Shown here: positions 46,114 to 57,289 of the stretch, one piece after another | Layout of the letters: each line of letters starts with the position of its first letter | Position numbering within the stretch: the stretch's first letter is position 1 | Origin: Nyssa sinensis | Lineage: Eukaryota > Streptophyta > Magnoliopsida > Cornales > Nyssaceae | Direction: 5' to 3' | Length of the DNA: 64,000 nucleotides | Assembly: GCA_008638375.1 (NCBI GenBank) | Contig: VIRR01000564.1 | Location: forward strand, 186,001 to 250,000 | Notes under the pieces: generated by a model | The model's input: the letters and a program-made list of their open reading frames with translations, nothing else | Database searches by the model: none | What the model was told of the DNA's origin: nothing | Made by a program: the position numbers and the translations under genes

Positions 46114-46455
46114 AACTTACGTAATCAAAGATTCAAACTTTTGATTAGTCTTACCCTGTGTTTCAATAAAAACATGCAAAAATGTCTTCTAAAGAATTCC
46201 TAAAAGATGAAGGTGCATGATATGATGCAGGGTATGATCTAGGGGACTGTGCATGTGGCTGGTTTTCAGACTTCTGGCTAAAATTGGGGTGATTGCGTCA
46301 CCCCGGATTGTAAGTCTCAGAGAAGGGTGTGAAAGGCTTCTTGTATATACCTAAGGTCTTACATTGTTCATCATACAGCCCTCTCATCTCAGCAAATATG
46401 GGACACTCTTTAGCTAGGTGATTTACCCCGCCACACACAGAACATGTGTCTTTCT
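46114..46455 (-). pseudogene. Athila gag knuckle region, copy B
   Basis: DTCSVCGGVNHLAKEC, FAEMRGLYDEQC and SETYNPG, then a TGA in place of the usual Trp codon and HPNFS, continuing in a broken frame toward 46114. It is joined upstream in frame to Copia sequence at 46456. Confidence 0.75.
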
Positions 46456-47468
46456 TACCACACACGTGATTACTACAGCCAGTAACTAAATACCACTTAG
46501 CACCATCATCATTATCCACAACATTACAAGCCAACAACACGGTCTCTAATTCATTATTACCACCAGGATTATTTTTAGCAACATTAGCTTGATGATCTCT
46601 ATTATTCGGCTTTCTATATCTGCAATCAAACTTTTTATGCCCAAACTTGCCATAATTAAAACATTGAATATTGGATTTATGAAATTGTGGATTAGAATTG
46701 TTACCATCCCCTCTTCCTTGGACTGGTCTGTGCTGTCAATTATTATTCTGTCACTGATTATTGTTCTGCCACTGACTGTTGCATGTTTTGCCACTGATTG
46801 CCTCTACCTCTTCCTCCACTAGATCTGTTTTTCCCATTATTGCCTCTGCCTCCTCTATTGTTGTGATTCTGCCCTCTATTCTGGTAGTCTTGAAAACGTT
46901 GATTAAATCCTGCATTATTCTGAGACTCTCCTTTTTCATTCTTTAAATTTAATTGAGCTTGCAAAGCTTCCTCCATTAAATTTTTTGATCTCTCATTCAA
47001 GCATTGTTCATGAACTGTCAACGAACCCTGTAATTTATCCACTGTTATGAACTCCAAGTTAGCCGACTCTTCAATAGCTGTCACTTTATATTCAAACTGC
47101 AGTGTCAAGCTTTGAAGAATTTTTTCAACAATTTGACGGTCTGTTATTTGTTCACCATTAGTCCTCATCTCATTAACAAGTGCCGTGGTCTGCAACAAAT
47201 ACTCAGAAATAATTTTTGATTTTTCCATCTGCAACAACTCAAAATCTCTATGCAGTTTTTGTAATCTAGCCTTTTTCACCTTATCAACACCAACATATAT
47301 TTGTTCAAGAATATCGCATGCTTGTTTTACAGACTGAACACGGACAATTTTATTAAGAACAGAAATATCTAAAGCTTGATGAATACAATTTAAAGTTTTG
47401 AAGTGTACATATCTTGTTGCCTCATCTGTATCTACTGTAAGCTCTTCCTTAATGAATTTCGTTGTCAA
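46456..47468 (-). pseudogene. Copia-type gag and protease start, copy B
   Basis: The open frame 46758-47468 (236 codons) starts MTTKFIKEEL. It has the UBN2-like domain (ACDILEQIYVGVDKVKKARLQKLHRDFE, TDRQIVEKILQSLT) and a Gly/Arg/Asn-rich tail. The knuckle is CFNYGKFGHKKFDC, with Tyr for the second Cys. The protease start KWYLVTGCSNHVCG has Val for the catalytic Asp. More open than copy A in gag, less so in the knuckle. Confidence 0.8.
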
Positions 47469-47583
47469 ACCACTTGAACAAAAAAGGTCATCATCGTATT
47501 TTCCTAAATATGAAAATGAGATTTTTCATCAAATTTGTAAACCGTACAAATAAGTGAAGTAGCTTTTACGAATAAAAAAATCA

Positions 47584-47598
47584 GACTCTGATACCAAT
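47584..47598 (-). promoter_or_regulatory. Primer binding site of chimeric element, copy B
   Basis: Minus strand ATTGGTATCAGAGTC, matching the tRNA-iMet complement TGGTATCAGAG, next to the LTR end TCCAACA. Confidence 0.85.
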
Positions 47599-48000
47599 TG
47601 TTGGACCCAAAAACAATCAAACTATATTGAAATAAAAAAAAATTGCAATTCAATATTTCATGGCGAACCCGCGGCACTGTACGCCTCCTTTTCTTTTGGC
47701 TTGCGACTACCAGCCTTACTTGTTTTTTTTATTCTTTCTTCTTTCTTCAATAAAAACAAACTACTTTATTGAAAAAGCAAACATTATGGCTGACGGCTTA
47801 GGTTGCGGCTCCCTTCTTCTTTGCTGCTGCACACCCTCTTTTCTTTTACATGACTATATATATATATATATTATATAAATTATAGTAAGCCTAACCTTAA
47901 TACAATTAGGATTTTTATCATTACCATGACTCAATTTTAAGAGTCTTATTAAAAATATAGTAATTTGGTTTAATTGGTTCACATTTACATTAATTTTTAA
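47599..48000 (-). repeat. Copia-type LTR, copy B (upper end uncertain)
   Basis: Plus strand begins TGTTGGACCC and contains a (TA)n tract near 47855-47872. Matches 1965-2360. The DNA up to 48100 is the PMP3 intron remnant shared with 2361-2476. Confidence 0.5.
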
Positions 48001-50323
48001 TATACATACCAACTAGTGTGTGTATATATATTTTATTTTTCTTCAATTTTATTTTGTGATGATTTTAGTAATTTTTTGCTTTATTTTAACTGAGGTTGCA
48101 TGTCACGCCCCGAATTCCCGCGAACCCGAGACGCGAGTAACGAAGCTAAAAGAAAATAAAATAAAGGACAATCTAACAGATTCAACTCAAACTTACATTC
48201 ATTTCCTTCAATGTACATTCATGTAAAGTACAGTCAATAAAAACATTCCACATGTCATTCGGGCTTAAGCCCTTACATCTCAGAACGTGCCCCAAGGACC
48301 AAAACACTTCAAGTTCTTTCTTTCACTAAAACATCATCAAATCTCGCGTAGCCTGAGTGTCATCTGAAATGGTGTCCCACGAATGGGTCAGCTCAACTGC
48401 TGGTACAATATAATGCTAATGCAAGAAAAAAAATTAAGGGCGTGGCATGTGCAAGTGTACAGTTATATCTACATGCACAATTATAACCTACATGCCATCT
48501 AATTCATCCATACGATGTATTAACAAGATTCATCACACATTCATGAATTCATTAATACCATGTAATGAAAATATGTGTGTCACGCCCATACAACTCTATG
48601 CCTCACCCATGTCAACTCTATGCCATGTCAACTCTATGTCACACCCATGTCAATTCTATGTCACACCCATGTCAACTCATGTAATGTAATGTAATGTCCC
48701 TTCACGGATTGCTCCCATTGGTTCGGGCACCAAATGCAATGTCCAATTCTAGGGTTTTCACCACAGAATCTGCACCCTCATAATGCACAGCACCACGTGC
48801 TCAACTCACACCATGTCCAAGGAATCACACTATGCCAATATGCTTTGATTCCACCATGCTATAATATAATCTCAATAAAGCATCATATTCACACATGAAG
48901 CATGCTTTAAACAATGTATTACACAATAACATTCAAATCAGAAGATCCTTTCATCAAGGTTACATGCTATACATAGTCCATTTAACACATGCTTTAAATC
49001 ACATATTTCATAATCCCAACAATTCTCGAGAATATAATCCACACATTATGTTAACACATGCGATATACACATAGTCGTGATTCTTATTCATCACCAAACT
49101 TTCAAAAAGATAACAAGGAACACATAAACATATGAGCAACCAAACAAATATGTGAATCATCAAGTCAACATAGCAATTACTCCTAAACTTATTTCTATTT
49201 CTTACTTAGCACAATATATTGTACCTGATGGATCGGTCTCAACCTCAGAAGTCGTACTCGTAGTGTAGCGGAACTAACTGTAAGAATGCAGAAGGTCGGA
49301 CCACGTTCTCCTTGCCTTTCGGTGTCCCTAAGATTATAAAATGTAACTCAGTTCATTTGTTACTTAAATTATGCTATTCATCAAATTTTATGTCTTTATT
49401 TTATGAGTTTCTATTTTGCCAAATTAAACTCTACTGTTGAGTCCGAAACTTCGAAGAAAGTTAATTCAGGCTCTCGCAGAATTTAATTCGGCCATTTGTA
49501 ATGAAAAGGACAAAATGGTTATTTTGCACTTTCACGGGTTCTTACTTCTCAAGACCTCTCTTCGCTAATCGGACTCCACGGGTGAGTCTAGTAGGTTTGA
49601 AATAATAAAAAATTCATTATTCACTTAACTAAATTGGAGTCCGTTTGACTAACATTTAACGTAGGGCATTTTGGTCATTTTAGCGTTCTACGAGTATTTT
49701 ATTTTTTGGGACTCCGTTTCGTGAAACAGACCTCACCATTTAATACAGAAGGTCCAAAACAGTAAGTTTTCGTTATTCATTCGACTAATTTACGCGTCGA
49801 AATTTAATTTGAAATTTATTGATTTAAACTACTTATTTAAATTAATTAGCATAGCTAATACATATAGTATTTGAGCCCAAACCGACCACATGTGCCACCA
49901 ACCTTGGTGGCACAGTGGCTAAGCTTCTCACCCTTTTTCCCTAGGTCACAGGTTCAATTCACCGCTCAAATAAATTTTTACAATTCTGCTTTTTCTATTT
50001 TTTTTTTTTCATTTCATTTACTATACACTTTCAAGCCCATCGTTGGATAGCTTCTTCTTTTCAATCAAACACCTTCCAAACTCAAATTTAAAAAATTACC
50101 CATGAAGTAACAGTGTTGGGCAGCCATCTGAATAGGTGGGTCGGGTCGAACCCGACCCGGTTTGGCCCAAATCAAAGATCAAAAATCCCAGTGTGTTCTT
50201 CTTTCCCACAAAACCCCATTTCTTTTTCTTCTTTTTATCAGTACCAAACCCACTTCCTTCATACAAAATCTCAAATCCATTATAGTAATTCTCAGTTTCA
50301 ATACAATTTACATATGTATTATT

Positions 50324-51258
50324 AGGAATGGCAATTTGACCTGCCTAGTCGGGGCCCCGCCCTTAATGGAATGGGTTCGGGGTGATAATAAACGGAGCGG
50401 GGTCGGGTTTGGGGATAAGAGTGAAAAACCCCGACGGAGTCGGGGCGGGGTCGGGGGGGAGGGGCCACCCCGCCCCGAACCTACCCCGATTATATTTAAA
50501 ATTACTCTTCTATCCTCATATATATATACACACATTGAGGGTTACACACATGTGACACTACTAGATCCACCACAGAGCATAACCATTGTGCGGTGCCGCC
50601 TCCTTCTAAGATCGACCTCCCTTCCATCAAGTCAGGCTAGCCGTTGCTCCATTCACGCCGCCCTTCCACAACTCCACTGTCACAGAGCAGAAGCACATTC
50701 CTTCCATCACAATTAGCTTCAGCCGCGTCACCTCCCTCCAAGATCCTCTCTCCCATTCACGAATCAAGTCCACCAGGTCCACCACAGTTATAGAGCTGAA
50801 CCATTGTGCGGTGCTACTTCCTTGCAAGATCGACCCTCCCTTCCATCAAGCCAGGCCAGTCGTGGCTCCATTCACGCTGCCCTTCCACGACTCCACTGTC
50901 ACAGAGCAGAAGCATAACCCACACACACACCAGTGAGTCAGTGACACCACTGTGCAGTGCCACCTCCTTCCAAGATCGACCTTCCCTTCCATTCACGAAT
51001 CAAGCCATCGAACGAACTCAATCTCCCTTCCATTCACGAATCAAGCCGTCGAACAAACCAGTGACACCAGTATAATTTTAATACTTTTAAATTAGTTGAT
51101 AATAGCTTTTCGGGGAGCGGGGCAGGGCGGAGCCCCGGCGGGGACAAGGTCAATAAACGGGGTTGGAGTTGGGATGAGCTATTAGACGGGGAGGGGCGGG
51201 GTCGGGGTTGGGGTTGGGGAAGGGGGGCCCCGCCCCAAACCCGCCCCGTTGCCATCCT
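50324..51258. mobile_element. GC-ended MITE-2 inside solo LTR-3
   Basis: Ends AGGAATGGCAATTTGAC and, inverted, AGGATGGCAACGGGGCGG, with strongly G+C-rich subterminal blocks (for example 50436-50480 and 51185-51245). The perfect 10-bp direct repeat ATGTATTATT at 50314-50323 and 51259-51268 is the target duplication. Its core has about 210-bp imperfect repeats (AACCATTGTGCGGTGC at 50581 and 50795). The long open frames across it are caused by its composition. Confidence 0.85.
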
Positions 51259-51959
51259 ATGTATTATTGTTCATAGAGTGTTTCTTAACATTTACTTTAT
51301 CATTACACACAAATATTCAAAGTCTAGTGGGCTTACCGTACGATTCAAGCTTCTTACACTTGCCGCAAACCCATCCTCATCCTTGTCTGCGTCAAAGGTC
51401 ACCACGGTTGCCTGTTCTCCTTCAACCACAGGTTTGCGAACCAGAGTACCCAAAACGTGAAGTAGAAACCAAATTCATATCACAACCCAACGACGCCACC
51501 GAAGTCGACAACTCCTCTGCTATTCTATTTTCACAGTCTGAATCCTCCACAAAATCATCTTCTGTCCAGGGGTCGACTTACCCTTCTTCCACCCCCACTG
51601 CCACTACCTCTTTCTCTCTCTTTGCTGACTCGGCAGTTGCTCATCATCCTTCACGAGTGACGCCTCCACCGTCTCTATCGACATGCTGTCCGCACCAGCG
51701 CTCTCTCCTTCCCAACTTTCTGTTAGAGTTCCGATCTCCCCAAGATAACCGATCGAATCGTTTGGAACTCAGTGACAAGCCGACTACGGAAAGGTCGCGA
51801 TCGTCGGACTGAAAATTGAGCTCGAAGATATCAAGATTCGCAGATGAACTAACTGACAGATCAATCGCCCCTGCCATCGTCTGATCAACGGCTTTCGATG
51901 CCACGCCGTTGGCAATCGTCTCATCCACCATCGCTGATCCCAAACCCATCGCTGCTCCA

Positions 51960-52260
51960 TCACCCCCTAGCTCGATCCCCCATCTCCGACTCGAGCTTGG
52001 ACACGCGAGACGCGATGGCCATCGACATGATCCTCCTCGCGGGATCGAGCTGGTCGTACGGATCTGTTGGGATCACAGACAATATCTCATCTAGTAGATG
52101 AAAGTCTGATCCGTTTCTGGTGCTCTGTGTGCTGTTGTGCAACATCTCCGAATGAAGCCATCCACTTGAACAAGGGCTCGCCACCACCGCTGCTTTTGCT
52201 TCTTCCCCTTCCCTCTCCCTCTCTCTTTTTCTTCCCTTCCTTTCTCCCTTTCTTCTCCAG
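51960..52260 (-). pseudogene. Captured first-exon fragment of an At4g15545-like gene
   Basis: Minus-strand frame with [20 protein letters not shown] and [20 protein letters not shown] (about 52120-51975), close to the N-terminus of the plant 'uncharacterized protein At4g15545' family. Upstream (52130-52260) is a purine-rich stretch on this strand that could be the gene's leader. After GDRARG a stop follows and similarity fades. It lies about 490 bp from the LTR 5' end and in LTR sense. I recognise the family from its [13 protein letters not shown] motif; function of the family is not known to me. Confidence 0.65.
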
Positions 52261-52613
52261 CCACATCCGCTTGCTTTTTCTTTCTTTATTTTTTCTTTGT
52301 CCACTTTAACACACACCACACAATACATTGCACACTGACTTACGTACACACACACAGCACCCACTGCACACACACACGGTTGTACACCACACCCATCTGA
52401 TGTATACTGTATACATACATACATATATATATATATTTAATCACTTTATATATATATATATAGACACTTGTATCCATGTAAATCATATATTATACACATA
52501 TTCACATAATGTAATTTAATTAAATTAACAGTAAATAAGATTTAAAGAAATTCAAATGTTGCCTTATCATTAAAAAAAAAATTATTCCAAAATTTCGAAT
52601 CTTTACATTACAG

Positions 52614-52697
52614 ATAGAGTTCTAGATTGATTTGTTGCTGACACTACTGGGATATGTTTGGGGAATCATATATGCAATTTATGTGTTGGTTGGATAG
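52614..52697 (+). pseudogene. PMP3/RCI2 last exon, copy B, with stop
   Basis: Same 28 codons as copy A but TGG of EFW is TAG, and PGII reads WGII. The acceptor AG is still present by chance (CATTACAG), yet the intron is now filled with a 4.5 kb LTR. Dead copy. Confidence 0.8.
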
Positions 52698-54883
52698 CAG
52701 ATTTGTTTGCATTTTATGCTTTAACAAGTATAGAAACAATTGTGTTTGGTGTTTTTCTAGCCAAATTTGATCACTGGTGTGTTTGTTTTGATTTAGAATT
52801 GAAGATGATGATGTTTTTTGTTTATTATAGTTGTTGTCTCTTGATGATGGATTTTGAGCGATGTTTTCTAAATTTGTTTTACTTTTTGTTAGTTTGTTAT
52901 TTTATTTTATAGAATCAAGTCTTATATGAGTTTACAAACTTTTTTTTAAAACTAATCTCAATAAAAATATGGTATGATAAATTTTTAGTGAATCGAGTTA
53001 AATTTGGAACCGTTAAACTATTCAAATTATTTAAACTCGGCTCATGGTTGATTTAATTATAAGCAGATTTAGGGGTGGTTGAGGGGTCATTTCGTTCTCA
53101 AATTTGAGCAAAATTTTAATTTTGTAATACAATTTTGTTAAAAAGTTTTAAAAATTAGAAATTGGTTTTCAAAAATTGTTGAATTTTCAAAAAAATTAAT
53201 ATATACATTTTGGCACCTTAATCATAATTTTTAGATTTGTCACTAGTTACAAGATCATTCAAGATCGTAAATCAAGTTTTAATATATTTTAAATTTTTCT
53301 AATTTATTGAATTTGACTCGATAAGATAATAACTATTTTATTATTATATAAAAAAATTAAGATTTGTCATCGATTTGATTAAAGAGTCATTTGAAATTGG
53401 CCTGACACATAGGTCAAGCTTCAATATAACTAATATTCAATTAATTTTAACAAATTAAGTTTAAACAATTTATTGTTAAGTTTAATTTTACTCATTTAGA
53501 ACCCTAATTAAATTGCGAATTCTAGATATAATGATCGATTAATGTTATTCGTAATACGGATATCTTAAAAGATCTTTGATTGGTCCACCTTGGTTAATAG
53601 AATTATTGTATGGGAACAAGTTTAGTGGTATGGTTGCATGAAGAAATTTATGACCATTTAAATTAATTTTTGACATGTGATATATATTTTAACTTAAAAC
53701 ATCAACATGATAACATTTATTTCATGTATCTGAAACTGATTTAAATAGCCATGAAGTTTTTTCATTTACGTTGTCACTAAACTTTTTTTGTTCCATTGTA
53801 TGATAATACAAAAAGCAAATCTGTACTAGTATTTTCATTTGCTAGGGTTTGTGCAGTCTTTCAAGAGAAAAAAAAAAGTTAATTTTTTTTTTTCAGAAAT
53901 GCTACATGTTTTAAATTATTGTATCAAAATTTACAATCCAAATAATGTGACAATAAATTATTGACAAAGTATTTATAACGTATCTAAAATATCACTGATA
54001 ATTTAATATTATATTATTTGAGATGCAAAATTTGATAATAAAAATTAGGCTAAAGAGTATTATTATTACTTTTTAGTCCATGTTTGAAGTCAAATTTTCA
54101 AATTATTTTCTTTGATTTGATTGCTGATTTATTGAGTAATATTAGATGGAAAATGCAAGCTTTTGAGATTTTTTTTTTTTTGATGAATTGGTAAAGGGGT
54201 ATTATAAATCAATTTACGCGTATCAGACTAAGTTTTTTTATTCGTGATAGTCAAACCCATTCTTTAAGCTCTAATTGTCAACAATTAGTGCCGAAGAAAC
54301 TGACTTGAGATTTTTTACTATCCATTTGAGCATAAATGCAGTTAGTGGGTTCCCAGAAAGGGAAAAATTGGAACTTTGAAGATGGGACTAATATTAAGTG
54401 AGCTGCTTGTATAATGCTGGATGTATAGATATGGGATTCTACTGCTCTGATGCATTGGCATTGATACAGTGAGCTCTATTCTAAGATTTGGAATTTTTCT
54501 TCCATTTGATCATAGATTCATGGTAAAAACAGAGAGCTCCATCAGGAGCTCTTCAATTATTCCCACGCTTAACGCAGTGTGGATTGGGGAAAGCCCCTTT
54601 GAAAATAATTATTGTGAGATGATGCAGAATGCTTGAGAGTGCAAATACATGAGGTTTAATAGTGTTGTAGAAAACGGTTGTTGAAGTATGTTTTTGGTTA
54701 ATTTTGAGTTAAAATAAAAATTGGGATCCATACATTATTTAAAGTGAGTTCACAATAAAATATATTATCTTTTATGAATAGATTAAAAATATATATTATA
54801 TTACTCAAAATTATTAAGGAGTGAATAAAAATTTGACCCTAAATATCACTACTTGAATACAGTAGCAAGAGCTAGTGAAAAGT
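52698..54883. other. Non-coding duplicated DNA (copy B of 2561-4694)
   Basis: Matches copy A with few changes; no gene supported. Confidence 0.6.
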
Positions 54884-54897
54884 TTGTATCTTATATT

Positions 54898-55210
54898 TGT
54901 TTTTTTTTTTTTTGAAAGAAGCGATGAACTCAATTCAACATAGTTACAAATCACTAACCAATTAAATTACTAAATTCAAGAGCCTTTCAAATATGGGTCT
55001 TCGAGTCAACATAATTATAAATCACTAACCAACTAAATTACTAAATTCAAGAGCCTTTTAAATATGAGTCATGTACCAATAAACTAGTTCAGTCCATAAC
55101 TGGGTAGAAATAATACTCACAACCCTCTAATGAAGGGAGTGATACTTGAACCCACAACCTCACCCTAATGAAGAGGTCATAGTGGCCAACTGAGTTAGCC
55201 CCAATTGATT
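54898..55210 (-). mobile_element. tRNA-derived SINE, copy B
   Basis: Same insertion as 4709-5036. The target duplication has diverged on the left (TTGTATCTTATATT at 54884-54897) and is kept on the right (TTGTGTCCTATATT at 55211-55224). About 15 bp of the tail-proximal part present in copy A are missing. Confidence 0.85.
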
Positions 55211-55224
55211 TTGTGTCCTATATT

Positions 55225-56932
55225 GGTTGGATATAAAATTTTGTGCGAGTATATATACAATTATCTTGAATAAATATTTGGGGCCTTAAGAAGTACCCCA
55301 AGGACCTCTTGGGCTTGGCTTAGGCCGCTTTATATATACGTATCTTTTTTGGAAAAAATTTAATTAATATTTTATTAAAAAAATTTCTAATTTTTTTTTT
55401 TACTGTTTTAAAATCTCTAAAATGTTGTTGTATTGGGTATGCCTATTAACATTATTGTCTTCATTGAACTAGGACTCAAACTAAAGCTTCATGTTTTTTG
55501 GCCTACACCAATGACTCCCATAACTATATATGCACTCGAATAATGATATTCAAAATGAGTGTCTATTTTTATATTTTAATGTATTTTGAATTTAAAAAAA
55601 TGTTAAATAGTTTGAACCAACCATCTGGAGAGAGATTATGATAATTACTCTTTCCACTAAATTTTGTCTCCCCTATCTCTCTTCCCAACAAGAGGCATAC
55701 ATGCCTCCTATCATCTACCGGAAACATTTTTTTCTAATGTATTATCTCCTTGTTGATGTGTAAAATTTGAGTGTTAGGAAGGCAAAATGACCACTAGGTG
55801 TGAGATGAGTTGTAAATTAGATGTCTCATATTCAACTCTCAAGAGGCATTGGAACATCTGGTCTTAACCAATACATTTGAATTGTGGATAATTGGAAGAA
55901 TTTTTCAAAAATATTATTTGCGTGTGAATAGCAAGTTAGATATAATTTTTTGTAAAATATTTTTGAAATATAGTTAAGAATTTTGTAATTAATTTTTTAA
56001 AAATTGTGACAATACATTTAAATATAATAATCTAAAATTAATTTTAGAATTAAAAAATATAAAAACATGTTTGGATATGATAATAAATCTTTTTTTTAAA
56101 TTCTTTGCCAATATATTTGTATTTATAATTATTTTTTTTGTTAGTTTTATTGTTTAATTTTTAAATATATCAATTTTATTTTTTATTTTGCTAAGTTAAT
56201 CACTATTCATCCACCCAAAAATAAAAATAAAAGCCCATAGTTACTTCATGTTTCAAGGACCATTGCAATGTGTGGGAGAATAATGCCTTTGATTGACGCG
56301 ACGTGAAGAAGGGTCCGAGGCAACTTGTGCGAGGTTTTTTCGGATGGGTCGGTACACCCCCACGTTAAAGCACTATTCTAATAACACTCTTACACAAGTT
56401 TTATATTTCACTAAAAAGATATATGTAATATTATACATGACATAATATTATTAAATACTCATTTAGATAGACGATAAAAATAAGTCTTTTAAAAAATGAC
56501 ATTTTAAAATGAATATTTAAAAAAAAAATTATTTACTAATATTTTTTTAAAATAATTATTTTAATCTTAAAAATATTAAAACGAGTATTTCAATAAGTTG
56601 AAATAAACACACTTATCTCAAAAGTTTATTTGAAAAGTAAAAATATCGAAACAATGAAACCCTCGTCCAAACATAACCTAAATTGATACATTATCATCCG
56701 AATCCATTCAAAATTTTCCATCGTGTGAGAGAAAAATTCCCCTGAATGTCTCTGATTGATGTGCATCAGAGTGTCCTTTTTGGCCTTTTCAGAAAGAAAC
56801 TTTAGTTGCTTTCTTAAGAAGCAACTTTTCCCTATGTCAAGATTTGACAACCAAACACAATTTAGGGTTATGTTTAGAAAAAAAAAACATATTCCTTGTA
56901 TTTTTACGCAAATTAGATTGGGATAATGTTAT
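55225..56932. other. Non-coding AT-rich DNA (copy B of 5051-6772)
   Basis: No gene. Collinear with copy A; repeated A/T-rich tracts. Confidence 0.5.
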
Positions 56933-57289
56933 TTGGCACAAGATTTTCGTGCACAACTTGTGCACAACTGATGTGGCACTTGTTACCAAACAAGTCTATC
57001 TAACTTAGTCACCAAACAACCCTGCTAGAGACCAGTCACCAAACACTCTTGAGCGACTTCCAATGTCGAAGCTTCGATCTGACTTTCCCGCACAAGCCTC
57101 TTTGTCTCTGTCCATCTCGAAATCACACGACTCTCTCCCTCCATTTCCATCTCGAAATCGCACGACTCGTTGGGAGTCGCATCAGACTGTTTGGTGACTG
57201 GTCCCCAACAGAGTTGTTTGGTGACAGAGTTGGGCAAACTTGTTTGGTAACAAGTGCCATGTCAGTTGTGCACGAAAATCTTGTGCCAA
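56933..57289. mobile_element. Foldback MITE, complete (copy B)
   Basis: Long inverted arms: left TTGGCACAAGATTTTCGTG, TGATGTGGCACTTGTTACC, AAACAAGTCTA and AGTCACCAAACAACCC; the right arm (about 57176-57289) is the reverse complement with small gaps. The ~140-bp loop is CT-rich with a duplicated CATCTCGAAATC(A/G)CACGACT. The whole could fold into a long hairpin RNA. No target duplication can be read. Confidence 0.85.

Larger units (their letters stand above)
43364..48000 (-). mobile_element. Chimeric Copia/Athila LTR retroelement, copy B
   Basis: In its own sense: Copia LTR (upper end uncertain, to 47599), primer site (47598-47584), Copia gag (47468-46456), in-frame switch to Athila gag (46455), Athila protease, RT and RNase H, truncated at 43364 before integrase. 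The second LTR is missing. Copy A (1-2360) shares the same switch point, so it predates duplication. No part is intact. Confidence 0.8.
48101..52607 (-). mobile_element. Solo LTR-3 (gypsy, 4.5 kb, minus strand) at the PMP3 acceptor
   Basis: On the minus strand it begins TGTAAAGATTCG and ends TTCGGGGCGTGACA, so it is an inverted relative of the plus-strand LTRs. Shared interior phrases on the minus strand include GACATAAAATTTGATGAATAGCAT and a GGTGAGGTC phrase. Flanks are TTGCA (48096-48100) and TTACA (52608-52612), a 5-bp duplication with one change. Copy A shows the empty site (GAGGTTGCAGATAG). It carries a tRNA-like stretch (49891-49965), MITE-2, a short GC-rich tandem repeat inside that MITE and a captured host exon. 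The small ORF of the plus-strand LTRs is not visible here. Confidence 0.85.

Noticed and set aside
50162..50716. 184-residue ORF and other frames across 50162-51255
   Set aside because: Fall in the G+C-rich ends and internal repeats of MITE-2; no domain and opposite frames equally open.
51249..51812. 187-residue plus-strand ORF
   Set aside because: Low-complexity Ser/Thr/Pro composition; the recognisable exon in this area is on the minus strand.
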